A stretch of 64,000 nucleotides of DNA from positions 33,534 to 97,533 of the forward strand of contig VGXM01000008.1 of assembly GCA_016873295.1 (NCBI GenBank), written 5' to 3'. The translations under genes and the position numbers were made by a program. A model generated the notes under the pieces. That model was given only the letters and a program-made list of their open reading frames with translations. It was not told the DNA's origin and did not search any database. Positions 7,738 to 17,407 of this stretch are shown here, piece by piece (the stretch's first letter is position 1; the number at the start of each line of letters is the position of its first letter). The stretch comes from Phycisphaerae bacterium (GTDB lineage Bacteria; Planctomycetota; Phycisphaerae; Phycisphaerales; UBA1924).

Positions 7738-10700
7738 GGGCGGGCCATCTCGGGGTGCATCCGCCCGGGGCGCTGGGCGTGGCGTTCTACGTGCACGCGG
7801 GGGCGGAGTGCTTCATCGGGCGCGCCGGCGACGGCATCACGCCCGTGCTGAAGGAGCGTGGTCACCTGATGCTGGAGGAGGGGGGAGCGGCCCGCCCCGT
7901 GCCGCTGGGCGGGCGGATCTTCACCAACCTGCTCGAGGCCGACGCGCGGGGCGCATTGCCCGAGGTGCTGCTGGCGTGCTGCACGCCGGCGCAGGTGCCG
8001 TCGCTGCTGACCGACCTGGTGCGCTTCGTGGAGAGCCTCGCCGAGCGCGGGCTGGTGCGGCGCGCGGAGGACCTCGCGCTGCGCTTTCCGATCGTCGTGC
8101 TGCTGCCCAACGGCATCCTGGCCGACCAGTCGGCGCGGATCTACCGCGAGCAGCTCACCGAGTCGCTGCTGCTGGGGCGCCTGCCCGGGCTCGACACGTC
8201 CGTGGTGGACGCCCTGTGCGATCGGCTCGTGCGCGGCGTGGCGATGCAGGCGGGCGGGCGGCGCGGCAGCGGCGCCGACACCGTCTACCTCCGCAAGCCC
8301 AAGGGCTCCATCATCTTCGCGGGCGGCGGCGCCGCGGAGCAGGAACGCGTCGACGCCGTGCTCGCCGCCCACGACTACCCCGCGACGCTCGTCCGCGGCG
8401 TGCCCGCCTCGCGCATCGAGTTCGACAAGGCGATGATCTCCATCGTCCTGAACGTGGGCGGGCTGATCCACACCGTCCGCACGGACGGCGAGCTGATCGA
8501 CCTGCGGATGGGCGACCTGTGCAAGGACGAGAGCAAGGCGGAGTTCGTGGCGCGGGCGACGCGGGCGGTCTTTGACGTGGGGCGCTCGTGCGGGGCCTAT
8601 GCGGAGGCGGATTCGTACGACGCGGTCTGGGCGGAGCACCGGGCGACGATCCTGCGCTTCGCGGACCACGTCACCAGCTCGCTCAAGAACTTCCGCGACG
8701 CGCTCGACGCGGGGCTGGACAGCGTCGCCCTGATGCCCAACGAGGAGTGGATCCTGACGCCGCTCATGGCCTGCGCGGCCCGCGCGGGCATGGCGGGCGA
8801 GGAAGCGCTCTTCCGCGGGCTGGCGGGGAGCGTGCGCGAGAGCATGGCGAGGGCCATCCGCCGCCGGAAGGCCGGACCGGAGGGAGAGGCCCGGGAGGGA
8901 CGCGGCATGAAGCTCACGGCCCAGCGGAACATCGCGATCGAGCTGTTCGAGTCGGGCGTCGAGGACCTGGTGCTCGTGGGCACGATGCTCGACAGCGACC
9001 ACCTCATCAAGCTGGAGCTGACCATCCACCTTCCCGACGAGCAGATCGTGCGGAGCCGGCTGGACATGATCCGGGCCCCGTTCCCCGTCTGCCGCGAGGT
9101 GGAGGGGATCGCCGACCGCCTCGTGGGCCTGCGGGTGCAGCGGGGCGTCCTCAACGAGATCGCGGCGCGGATCGGCGGGCGCGTGGGGTGCTCGCACATC
9201 AAGGAGATCGCGACCAACATCATCTACTTCGCGGCGTCCTACACCATGCGCCGTCGCGCGGGGCTGGACCTGGTCGGCGTCGACTCCATGTACATCCCGA
9301 CGGAGGAGAAGTTCCGGCGCACGCGCGAGCTGCTGTGCAACTCGTGCCTGGCCTACAGCCAGACCACGCCTCTCGGGATCGACGTGCGGATGGGCATCCA
9401 GCGCGTGGGCGAGGAGCACTCGTGCGCCATCCCGCTGGGCGAGGTCGAGCCCTCGCTGGGCGTGGTGCTCCGCGAGCGGGCCCGGCGCTGGGGCGAGCGG
9501 GTGTACATCCGGCACCGCGACGGCGACGCCGTCGTCGAGTTCACCTGGAACCAGTTCGCGCACCGCGTCTTCCAGATCGCCCGGCACCTGCTGGACCTGG
9601 GACTGCGGCCGGGCGACCGGGTCGCCACGCTGTGCGAGAACCGGGTGGAGATGTACGCCCTGGAGCTGGCGGTGATGTCGATCGGCGGGGTGTGCGTGCC
9701 CATCTTCGCGGGGTACCACGCCCCGCAGGTGGCCTATGTGCTGCGGCACGCCCGCCCGCGGTTCCTGGTCGTCTCGGGGCCGCACCAGTTGGAGAAGATC
9801 GAGCGCGATCGGTACCCGTGGATCGAGCGGGTCTTCTGCATCGACGTCACGCCGGGCGCGCGGGCGTGGGGTGCCCACGACTTGGGCGCGCTCACGGGCG
9901 AGGGCGGCGCGCCGCCCGGCCGGCTCGAGACGCGCGTCCAGGCCGTCAAGCCCCAGGACCGCGCCCTGATCATGTACACCTCGGGCACGACCGGCTCGCC
10001 CAAGGGGGTGTGCCTGGCCCACCGCAACCTCATCTCGCAGCAGAAGGCCCTCTCGCTGCTCTGGGACGTGACCGAGCGCGACGTGTTCCTGAGCTACCTC
10101 CCCTGGCACCACTCCTTCGGCGGGCTCTTCGAGCGCCTCATGACGCTCTACAGCGGCGCCGAGCTGTGCCTGGACGACGCCCGCGGGCGCGACATCGAGC
10201 GCCTCATGGAGAACTGGCGGACGTTCCGACCGACGGTCTTCTTCAGCGTGCCCCGCGTGCACGGGCAGGTCGTCGCGTTCTGTCGCGACAACGCGGAGGC
10301 GGCCGACCTGGTCTTCGGCGGGCGCCTGCGCTTCGTCTTCACCGCCGCCGCCCCGCTGCCGGCCCCCATCGAGGCCGCCTACCGCGAGCACGGCGTGCCG
10401 GTGCTGGAGGGTTGGGGCCTCACCGAGACGTCGCCCTGCGTCACCGTGCGCACCGCCGAGCACCCCTGGCGGAGCGGGTACGTCGGGTTCCCGATCCCGG
10501 GCGTCTCCGTCCGCATCGGGCCCGACCAGCAGATCATGGTCAAGGGCCCGAACGTGATGGAGGGCTACCTCGACGACGAGGAGGCGACGGCCCACGTCAT
10601 CGACGCCGACGGCTGGTTCCACACGGGCGACCTGGGCGAGTTCACCAAGGACGGGCTCCGCATCCTCGGTCGCAAGGACGGCGCCTTCAAGCTCACCACG

Positions 10701-11141
10701 GGCGAGATGGTCCACCCCCAGCGCGTCGAGACCACGCTGGTCAACGAGTCGGGGCTGATCGGCGTGGCGGTCACCGTGGGCAGCGGGCGCGATTACGTCG
10801 GCGCCCTGCTCTTCCCCGACCTGCCCCGCCTGCGCCAGTGGGCCCGCGAGCACGGCGTCCCCGAAAACGGCGCGCTCGTCGAGCACCCCCTGGTCCACGA
10901 GCTCTTCGCCGCCGAGCTGGCCCGCGTCAACGCGCTCATCGAGCCCAAGTACGCCCGCGTGCGCCGGGCGGCGCTGGCCGACCGCGACCTGAGCCTGGAC
11001 CGCGGCGAGCTGACCCCGTCCTCCAAGGTCGTGCGCAAGAAGGTGCTGGAGGCCTTCAAGGACCGGATCGACGCGCTGTACGAACCCGCCCCGGCGTCTG
11101 GCGTCATCGAGGTCGCCGAGCCCAAGTTGCAGGGAGCCTGA
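7731..11141 (+). CDS. Three-part fusion: unknown N-terminal domain, DUF2889-like domain, acyl-CoA synthetase
   Basis: One uninterrupted frame of 1136 residues begins at an ATG overlapping the previous stop. Residues 1-390 form an unrecognised domain, weakly reminiscent of ketopantoate-reductase-like proteins but without a clear glycine motif. Residues from M393 to about 565 resemble DUF2889 (PFPVCREVEG, then GCSHIKEI). From about 575 follows an AMP-forming ligase of the long-chain acyl-CoA synthetase type, with YTSGTTGSPKG near 748 and GWGLTETSP near 895. A strong internal ribosome site (GGGAGGG at 8893-8899) precedes the ATG at 8907 (M393), so a shorter DUF2889-ligase protein could also be made. 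The ligase probably activates an aromatic or dicarboxylic acid of this pathway; that is inference. Confidence 0.8.
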   Translation: MLRAGHLGVHPPGALGVAFYVHAGAECFIGRAGDGITPVLKERGHLMLEEGGAARPVPLGGRIFTNLLEADARGALPEVLLACCTPAQVPSLLTDLVRFVESLAERGLVRRAEDLALRFPIVVLLPNGILADQSARIYREQLTESLLLGRLPGLDTSVVDALCDRLVRGVAMQAGGRRGSGADTVYLRKPKGSIIFAGGGAAEQERVDAVLAAHDYPATLVRGVPASRIEFDKAMISIVLNVGGLIHTVRTDGELIDLRMGDLCKDESKAEFVARATRAVFDVGRSCGAYAEADSYDAVWAEHRATILRFADHVTSSLKNFRDALDAGLDSVALMPNEEWILTPLMACAARAGMAGEEALFRGLAGSVRESMARAIRRRKAGPEGEAREGRGMKLTAQRNIAIELFESGVEDLVLVGTMLDSDHLIKLELTIHLPDEQIVRSRLDMIRAPFPVCREVEGIADRLVGLRVQRGVLNEIAARIGGRVGCSHIKEIATNIIYFAASYTMRRRAGLDLVGVDSMYIPTEEKFRRTRELLCNSCLAYSQTTPLGIDVRMGIQRVGEEHSCAIPLGEVEPSLGVVLRERARRWGERVYIRHRDGDAVVEFTWNQFAHRVFQIARHLLDLGLRPGDRVATLCENRVEMYALELAVMSIGGVCVPIFAGYHAPQVAYVLRHARPRFLVVSGPHQLEKIERDRYPWIERVFCIDVTPGARAWGAHDLGALTGEGGAPPGRLETRVQAVKPQDRALIMYTSGTTGSPKGVCLAHRNLISQQKALSLLWDVTERDVFLSYLPWHHSFGGLFERLMTLYSGAELCLDDARGRDIERLMENWRTFRPTVFFSVPRVHGQVVAFCRDNAEAADLVFGGRLRFVFTAAAPLPAPIEAAYREHGVPVLEGWGLTETSPCVTVRTAEHPWRSGYVGFPIPGVSVRIGPDQQIMVKGPNVMEGYLDDEEATAHVIDADGWFHTGDLGEFTKDGLRILGRKDGAFKLTTGEMVHPQRVETTLVNESGLIGVAVTVGSGRDYVGALLFPDLPRLRQWAREHGVPENGALVEHPLVHELFAAELARVNALIEPKYARVRRAALADRDLSLDRGELTPSSKVVRKKVLEAFKDRIDALYEPAPASGVIEVAEPKLQGA

Positions 11142-11144
11142 GCC

Positions 11145-12413
11145 GTGCCCGCCCCCAACCCCCACAGCGTCGTGATCACCGGATCGGCCCGCACGCCCCT
11201 CGGGGTCAAGTGCGGCACGCTCAGCCGCTTCTCCGCCGAGGACCTGGCCGTGTTCGCCGGCGAGGAAGCGATCCGGCGCTGCGGCATCCCGCGCGAGCAC
11301 GTCGACTCGGTGGTGGGGGCCAACGTCTACCAGTTCACGGCCCCCGGGGCCCAGGACCTGTACTTCCCGCGGAACGTCGGGCTGCGCTGCGGGCTGCGCG
11401 AGGACGCCCCCGCCCTCATGGTGCAGCGGATCTGCGGCTCGGGCCTCCAGACGCTCATCACGGCGATGCAGCAGATCCTGATGCCCGAGGCGCTGGACGG
11501 CACGCGGGCCGTGCTCTGCGTCGCGGGGGAGACCATGTCGCGCTGCCCCCGCATCGACCGGGCCCCGCGCCGGTCGGGGGCCGCCTTCTGGGAGTTCGCC
11601 GGCGAGGGCCCGCTGGAGGATTCCATCCTCGCCTCGTTGAACCACGACCTGGCCCGCACCGCCATGATGCGCACCGCCGACGAGTACGGGGCCCGCATGG
11701 GCGTCACCCGCCGCGAGTGCGACCAGTTCGCGGAGGAATCCCACCGGCGGGCCCGGGCGGCGCGGCAGGCGAGCTGGTTCAACGGCGGGGACGCGCTCCG
11801 CGGCATGTTCGAGCTGGCCGCCACCGACGGCGAGGGGCGGGGCGTCCGCATGGCCCGCGACGAGTGCGTGCGCGAGACGTCCCTGGCGGTCCTGGAGGCG
11901 CTCCCGGGCCTCACCCCCAACAAGCTGGTCTCGCCCGGCAACGCCAGCGAGATCGCCGACGGAGCCGCGGCCGCCGTCGTCTGTTCCCGACAACGCGCCG
12001 AAGAGCTGGGCCTCCCCGCGCGTTGGGAGATCGCGGGGTACGGGGTGTGCGGCGTGGACCCGCGCGTGATGGGGCGGGGCCCGGTGCCCGCGATCCAGCG
12101 GGCCGTCGCCCGCGCGGGGCTCGCCCTCGCCGACGTCGGCCTGTGGGAGATCAACGAGGCCTTCGCCGCCCAGTACCTCGGGGTCGAGAAGGAACTGAAG
12201 CTGGACCGGCGCCTCGTCAACGTCAACGGCGGCGCGGTCGCCATCGGGCACCCCTTGGCCGCGACCGGCCTCCGCATGATCGCCGACCTGATCCACGAGA
12301 TGGAGCGTCGCGGCGTGAAGCACGGGTGCGCCTCGGCCTGCATCGGCGGGGGGCAGGGGGCCGCGGTCGTGGTCCGCGACCTGGAACCCAACGGAAGGAG
12401 CGGCCAGCGATGA
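11145..12413 (+). CDS. Acetyl-CoA acyltransferase (thiolase)
   Basis: This 422-residue thiolase has the acyl-accepting Cys at C97 (RICGSGLQT), the NEAF segment (EINEAFAAQ), the catalytic His near 369 (AIGHPLAATG) and the second Cys near 399 (ACIGGGQG). It would cleave 3-oxopimeloyl-CoA with CoA to glutaryl-CoA and acetyl-CoA, finishing the first beta-oxidation round after ring opening. The GTG start at 11145 follows GGGAG by 8 bp and lies 3 bp after the fusion gene. Its stop overlaps the next ATG. The family is certain; the substrate is inferred from context. Confidence 0.92.
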   Translation: MPAPNPHSVVITGSARTPLGVKCGTLSRFSAEDLAVFAGEEAIRRCGIPREHVDSVVGANVYQFTAPGAQDLYFPRNVGLRCGLREDAPALMVQRICGSGLQTLITAMQQILMPEALDGTRAVLCVAGETMSRCPRIDRAPRRSGAAFWEFAGEGPLEDSILASLNHDLARTAMMRTADEYGARMGVTRRECDQFAEESHRRARAARQASWFNGGDALRGMFELAATDGEGRGVRMARDECVRETSLAVLEALPGLTPNKLVSPGNASEIADGAAAAVVCSRQRAEELGLPARWEIAGYGVCGVDPRVMGRGPVPAIQRAVARAGLALADVGLWEINEAFAAQYLGVEKELKLDRRLVNVNGGAVAIGHPLAATGLRMIADLIHEMERRGVKHGCASACIGGGQGAAVVVRDLEPNGRSGQR

Positions 12414-14899
12414 AACGCGCCTTCGCCTTCGGCGACAAGTCCCTCGACCCCGCGGTGCGCCGCGTCAACCAGGTGCGCCGCGCCGCCGTCATCGGCGCCG
12501 GCACCATGGGACAGGGCATCGCCATCGACCTGCTCCGCAAGACCGACTGGCACGTGACGCTGCTGGACGTTCGCGACGAGGCGCTCAACGGCGCGCGGTC
12601 GCGGCTGGCGGGCCTGTGGGCCGCCGACGCCGCCGCCGGGCGCATCCGCCCCGAGGACGCGCGCGCCCTGGAGGCCCGGGTGACCTGCACCCGGGACTAC
12701 GCCGGGCTGCGCGAGTGCGACATCGTCTGGGAGGCCGCCACCGAGCGCGCGGAGGTCAAGAGCGCCATCTTCAAGGCCATCGAGAAGGCGATCGACCCGG
12801 CCCGCCTGGCCGCGGTCTTCTCCAACACCTCGTCGCACACCACCGAGGAACTCGCCCTCCTCTTCTCCACCGAGGCCCTGCGCGAGAAGTTCCTGACGGT
12901 GCACGGCTACTACCCCTTCGAGGCCAACCGCCTCCTCGACGTGATGCGCGGGCCCTTCGCCTCCGCCGACACCTTTGCCTTCGGCGTGGTCGTCGCCGAC
13001 CAGGTCCTGGAGAAGACCGCCATCGCGCTGGAACGCGACCACCACGGCTACATCACCGACCCCGTCTTCCAGGCCATGGGCGCCGTCGTGTCGTGGGACG
13101 TGCGCTCCGCCTCGGACCTGGTCTCCCTGGGCGGCGTGTGGACGCTCTTCACCGCCAACCCCTTCCTGGTGCTCGACCAGACCGGGCACATGCCCTACAC
13201 CGAGTCCAGCCGCCACCTCGGGGACGCCCTCCCCGCGACCGACCGCCTCCGCGGGCTGTACAAGCGCGACGGCGTGCACTACCCGGCGTGGATCGCCGCG
13301 CTCGAGAAGGACGGGCGGATCGGGATCGCCTCGCCCCAGCGCCGCGGCTTCTACGCCTGGAGCGAGGGCGACCGCCCCCGCGCCACCGCGATCCTCGACC
13401 CGGGCACGGGCCAGTACGTCCCCATCCCCGAGCCCTCGCGGCGCGACTTCTGGTCGTATTTCGAGGCCGCCGAGCGCGACCGCCGCGCCGGGACGATCAA
13501 GAGCGCCGAGTCGCTCGTGTTCGTGGCGGGGGCCGACGACGCGGGCGGGCGGGCCTTCCGCAAGTACGTCTTCCCGATCCTCCTGTACGCCCTGGACATG
13601 GTGCAGGACGGGTACGCCACGCCCGGGCAGGTCAACGCCTGCACCCGCGCGGGCCTGCGCTTCAAGGTCGGGATGATCGAGGCGGTCGACGCGCTCATCG
13701 CCCACTACACCATCGACGGGCTGCTGGAGCTGGTCCGACGCGCCCGCGACGAGAACGCCGACGATCCGCACGCGGCGGCCCTCCTCGACACCGACGGCGT
13801 GGCGGGGCCCCGAGCCGGCAAGCCCTGCCTGCTCCACGCGCTCCGCAAGCGCAACCGCGATGCGCTGCTCGGCTACGGGCAGTTCTACCGCACGCCCGTC
13901 GCCGAGCTGGACCTGGCCACCGGCGCGTACGTGGGCAGCTACCCCGAGCTGAAGTTCGTGGAGCCCTCGTCCCGCGACCGGGTGGTGAGCATCGTGTTCA
14001 ACAACCCCCTGCGCGGCAACGTGTTCAACAAGGCGGTGATCGACCAGCTCGGGCACGCCTTCCACCGGGCCCTGGACCTGCACCGGGCCGGGCGGTGCGG
14101 GGCCGTGCTCTTCACCGCGGCCGGCGCGGGCATGCGCATGCTCGGGGCCGACGCCCGCGAGTTCAACCGCGGCTGGTTCGAGGCGGACAAGGGCTACGCG
14201 CCGCTGACGGAGGACCAGGCCGCCGCCTCCAGCCGCAACGCCGTCGGGCTCTTCCGGATCATCCAGACCAGCCCGCTCCCCACGATCGGGGTGTTCGGCG
14301 AGAAGTGGGGGGGCGGGGCCGAGTTCACGTATTACCTCGACCTGCGCTACGACGTGCGCCAGGTCGGCATGGTCTTCGACCCGCTCGACCGCGCCTCGCA
14401 CTGGACCCAGAAGAACACCTACAACCAGCCCGAGATCGACTACGCCATCCTCGCGGGCTTCGGCGGCCCGGGCGAGCTCCGCCGGCTGGGCATGGGCGAC
14501 TCGGCCGTCTTCGAGCTCTTCGACCAGGGCATGACCGCGGACCGGGCCCACCAGGTCGGGCTCTCCAACGGCGTGTTCGACGACGAGCACGAGGCGCTGC
14601 GGCGCGGCTACGAGCGGGCCCGCCAGATGGCCAAGGACCCGCCCTACTCCCGCGCCCTCTTCAAGAAGGAACTGGCCCGCGGTATCGACGACCAGGCCCT
14701 GGCCCGCGAGACCGGCGAGACCTTCAACCCGCGCAAGAACCCGTACATCCGCTCGGGCCTGGTCCGCCTGCTCGACCGCGCCGGGCGGCCGCCGCCGATG
14801 GACTACGCCGTGAATGGCATCGAACTGCCCGGCTGGCAGTACCCCGCGGGCCACGGGCTCGCCGACCCGGAGACCGAGACCAAGGGAGGAACCCCATGA
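12410..14899 (+). CDS. 3-hydroxyacyl-CoA dehydrogenase / enoyl-CoA hydratase fusion
   Basis: This 829-residue bifunctional beta-oxidation protein has a NAD-binding Rossmann domain first (GAGTMGQGIA, from residue 29), the HAD helical domains in the middle, and a crotonase-like domain after about residue 520. This order is opposite to FadB/FadJ, in which the hydratase comes first. The segment VHGYYPFEANR replaces the usual HFFNP-type catalytic region but keeps the His. In the hydratase part EKWGGGAEF occupies the oxyanion site. It probably oxidises 3-hydroxypimeloyl-CoA or related intermediates. The ATG at 12410 overlaps the thiolase stop and is preceded by AAGGAG; the end overlaps the bcrC start. 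Confidence 0.87.
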   Translation: MKRAFAFGDKSLDPAVRRVNQVRRAAVIGAGTMGQGIAIDLLRKTDWHVTLLDVRDEALNGARSRLAGLWAADAAAGRIRPEDARALEARVTCTRDYAGLRECDIVWEAATERAEVKSAIFKAIEKAIDPARLAAVFSNTSSHTTEELALLFSTEALREKFLTVHGYYPFEANRLLDVMRGPFASADTFAFGVVVADQVLEKTAIALERDHHGYITDPVFQAMGAVVSWDVRSASDLVSLGGVWTLFTANPFLVLDQTGHMPYTESSRHLGDALPATDRLRGLYKRDGVHYPAWIAALEKDGRIGIASPQRRGFYAWSEGDRPRATAILDPGTGQYVPIPEPSRRDFWSYFEAAERDRRAGTIKSAESLVFVAGADDAGGRAFRKYVFPILLYALDMVQDGYATPGQVNACTRAGLRFKVGMIEAVDALIAHYTIDGLLELVRRARDENADDPHAAALLDTDGVAGPRAGKPCLLHALRKRNRDALLGYGQFYRTPVAELDLATGAYVGSYPELKFVEPSSRDRVVSIVFNNPLRGNVFNKAVIDQLGHAFHRALDLHRAGRCGAVLFTAAGAGMRMLGADAREFNRGWFEADKGYAPLTEDQAAASSRNAVGLFRIIQTSPLPTIGVFGEKWGGGAEFTYYLDLRYDVRQVGMVFDPLDRASHWTQKNTYNQPEIDYAILAGFGGPGELRRLGMGDSAVFELFDQGMTADRAHQVGLSNGVFDDEHEALRRGYERARQMAKDPPYSRALFKKELARGIDDQALARETGETFNPRKNPYIRSGLVRLLDRAGRPPPMDYAVNGIELPGWQYPAGHGLADPETETKGGTP

Positions 14900-16053
14900 C
14901 CGTCGTCGACGACGCCGTGCAACAGTGCCGCGACCTGCTCGACCTTCTCCCGGCGGAGGCGCTGGCCAGGGCCCAGGAGCGTCACCCTCGTGTCGCCGGG
15001 TTCGCGGTCTTCCCCGTCTACGCCCCGGTCGAGATCATCCACGCCGCGGGGCTGATGCCCCTGGGCCTCTTCGGCGTGGGGAACAAGCTGGAGATCACCA
15101 ACGCCGACTCGCGCTTCCAGTCCTTCATCTGCTCCATCGCCAAGAGCACGCTGGAGCTGTTCCTGCGGAACGAGATGAAGGGCTTCACGGGGGCGGTGTT
15201 CAGTTCCATCTGCGACGTGGCCCGCAACCTCGCCAGCGTCGCGGGGCGGAACGCGCCGGGCATGTACCTGGAGTACCTGCACCTGCCGCAGAGCTCTCCG
15301 ACGGAGGCCTGCCGCGAGTTCACGCGCTCCGAGTTCCGGCGCTTCCGCGACAACCTCGGGGCCCGGACGGGCCGCCCGATCACCGACGACGCCGTCGCCC
15401 GCAGCCTCGGGCTCTACAACCGCGTCCGGGCCCTGACCCGCCAGTTGTACCAGGAGCGTCGGCATCGCCCCGGGGTGCTGAGCGCGGCGGAGCTGTTCAC
15501 CGTGGCGCAGGCCTGCACGCGGTTGATGCCCGAGGACGCCATCCCGCTGCTCGAAGACCTGGCGGCCTCCCTGCCCATGCGCAAGCCGGTCAGCCGCGAC
15601 TGCGTCCGCGTCGTGATCGAGGGCTCCTTCTGCGAGCAGCCGCCCATCGAGCTGATCGAGGCGATCGAGGCCGCCGGGTGCCACGTCGTCGACGACGACC
15701 TGGTCGTGGGCTGGCGGCTCTTCAGGCACGACGTGCCCGCGGGCCCCGACCCCGTCGCGGCCCTCGCCGACGCCTACGTCGCCGACTCCTGCTACACCTC
15801 GGTCCGGTTCAACGCGGCCCAGCCGCGGACGACCGGGCTTCTCCGCCGCGCCAAGGACGCCGGCGCCGACGCGGTCGTCTTCGCCGCCGCCAAGTTCTGC
15901 GAGCCCGCGCTGCTCGACTACGTCCTGTTCCGCAAGGCGCTCGACGAGCAGGGCGTCCCGCACCTGAAGATCGAGTTCGAAGAGAAGATGTGGACCTTCG
16001 ACCGCCTCCGCACCGAGGTCGAGACGTTCACCGAATCCATGCTGTTCGAGTGA
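14896..16053 (+). CDS. bcrC: Benzoyl-CoA reductase gamma-type subunit (BcrC/BzdN-like)
   Basis: This 385-residue member of the HgdB/BcrC family has the length and position of BcrC/BadD/BzdN. It starts four consecutive reductase genes in the order C-B-A-D. Likely cluster ligands are C79 (SFICSIAKS), C106 (SSICDVARN) and a Cys in KFCEPALLDY near residue 334. With BcrB it forms the module that binds benzoyl-CoA and performs the ATP-driven two-electron dearomatisation to cyclohexa-1,5-diene-1-carbonyl-CoA. The ATG at 14896 has a GGGAGG site and overlaps the upstream stop by 4 bp. Confidence 0.88.
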   Translation: MTVVDDAVQQCRDLLDLLPAEALARAQERHPRVAGFAVFPVYAPVEIIHAAGLMPLGLFGVGNKLEITNADSRFQSFICSIAKSTLELFLRNEMKGFTGAVFSSICDVARNLASVAGRNAPGMYLEYLHLPQSSPTEACREFTRSEFRRFRDNLGARTGRPITDDAVARSLGLYNRVRALTRQLYQERRHRPGVLSAAELFTVAQACTRLMPEDAIPLLEDLAASLPMRKPVSRDCVRVVIEGSFCEQPPIELIEAIEAAGCHVVDDDLVVGWRLFRHDVPAGPDPVAALADAYVADSCYTSVRFNAAQPRTTGLLRRAKDAGADAVVFAAAKFCEPALLDYVLFRKALDEQGVPHLKIEFEEKMWTFDRLRTEVETFTESMLFE

Positions 16054-16063
16054 GGAGCCACCC

Positions 16064-17407
16064 ATGACCACCGGCACCAAGGCGCCCCCCGTGTCCGCCA
16101 CCGTCTCGGCCCCCGCCAAGCCCTCGGCGTCCGCCGCCCGGGACTACCGCGGCGTCGTGCACGACCTCTCCAAGACCGTCATGACCGACTGGATGAACCA
16201 GCTCCAGGCCGCCGTCCACGACGGCACGCCCACCGCCTACCTCATGATCAGCGGCAACTGCGTCGAGATCCTCCGCTGCTTCGACATCCTCCCCGTCTTC
16301 CCCGAGATCAACGCCCTCCAGCTCGCCATCCGCAAGAAGGCCCTCCCCTACATCCTCAAGGCCGAGGAGATCGGGTACGCCTCAGACAACTGCGCCTACG
16401 TCAAGGCCGACATGGGCTACACGCTCTCGGGCGGCGTGGGCGAAGAGGGCACCATGCCCAAGCCCAGACTCATCGTCTGCAACTTCGTGGGGTGCAACGT
16501 CTACATCAAGTGGTTCGAGCAGTGCGCCGCCATGATGGACGTGCCCCTCACCATGATCGACATCCCCTTCGTCCGCGAGAACCAGCCCTCGCCCGACGAC
16601 GTCCGCTACGTCATGGCCCAGCTCCGCACCCTCATCGAGGACTGCGAGAAGCTGACCGGGAGGAAGTTCGACATCGACCGCCTCCGCGAGATCCTGGCCT
16701 ACTCGGCCCGGGCCGAGGAGGGCTGGGCCCTGGCCAAGTCCCTCTGCCGGGCCCGCCCCTCGCCCTTCGACTGCTACTTCGACTCCATCAACATGATGGG
16801 CCCGATCAACGCCCTGAGGGGGACGAAGGCGGCGGCGGACTTCTTCGACGGGGCCGTCGCCCACTACCAGAAGATGGTCGACGAGGGCGTCGGGGCCCTG
16901 GACGAGGAGAAGTTCCGCATCGTGGTCGAGGGCCCGCCGCCGTACCCCTACTACCGCAACTTCCGCAACCTCTTCGAGAAGTGGAAGGCCGTCGCCGTGC
17001 AGAGCACCTACTCCACGGTCGGCGGGACCTGGGAGTTCGGGTTCCGGCACGACCCGGAGCGTCCGCTCGAGTCGATCGCCGAGCAGATGCTGATGCACAA
17101 CCTGTGCAACCGGACCATGACGGAGCGGTACGCGCAGATCCGGGCCTACGTCGAGCGCTGGCACGCCGACGCCCTGGTCATCCACAGCGTCAAGTCGTGC
17201 CGGCTCTTCTCCGCCGGGCAGGGGGACATGCGCGAGTACTTCACCAAGGAGCTGGGCGTGCCCACGCTCATGGTCGAGTCCGACCTGGAGGACCCGAGGT
17301 ACTACGCCGAGGCCCAGATGAAGAACCGCATCGACGCCTTCTTCGAGTCGCTCGAATACAAGCGGATCCGCGAGGGCGCGCCGCAGCCCGCAGGGAGCCA
17401 GCCATGA
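16064..17407 (+). CDS. bcrB: Benzoyl-CoA reductase beta-type subunit (BcrB/BzdO-like)
   Basis: This 447-residue HgdB-family subunit is the partner of BcrC. Candidate cluster cysteines are C66 (SGNCVEIL), C110 (SDNCAYVK) and C144 ([10 protein letters not shown]). A Pro/Ala-rich stretch occupies the first 25 residues. Length and the short downstream ATPases resemble the Azoarcus bzdNOPQ type more than the Thauera bcrCBAD type, whose BcrA is about 430 residues; this comparison rests on recalled sizes. The gene starts 10 bp after bcrC, with a GAGGAG site, and its stop overlaps the next ATG. Confidence 0.88.
   Translation: MTTGTKAPPVSATVSAPAKPSASAARDYRGVVHDLSKTVMTDWMNQLQAAVHDGTPTAYLMISGNCVEILRCFDILPVFPEINALQLAIRKKALPYILKAEEIGYASDNCAYVKADMGYTLSGGVGEEGTMPKPRLIVCNFVGCNVYIKWFEQCAAMMDVPLTMIDIPFVRENQPSPDDVRYVMAQLRTLIEDCEKLTGRKFDIDRLREILAYSARAEEGWALAKSLCRARPSPFDCYFDSINMMGPINALRGTKAAADFFDGAVAHYQKMVDEGVGALDEEKFRIVVEGPPPYPYYRNFRNLFEKWKAVAVQSTYSTVGGTWEFGFRHDPERPLESIAEQMLMHNLCNRTMTERYAQIRAYVERWHADALVIHSVKSCRLFSAGQGDMREYFTKELGVPTLMVESDLEDPRYYAEAQMKNRIDAFFESLEYKRIREGAPQPAGSQP

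Noticed and set aside
7404..12323. 1639-codon minus-strand open frame
   Set aside because: GC-rich antisense shadow of the fusion and thiolase genes; no domain and low-complexity composition.
8588..12409. A very long open frame on the plus strand ahead of the HAD fusion
   Set aside because: The translation is Arg/Pro/Gly/Ala-rich and lies in another frame over the ligase and thiolase genes. Only the part from 12410 shows family motifs.
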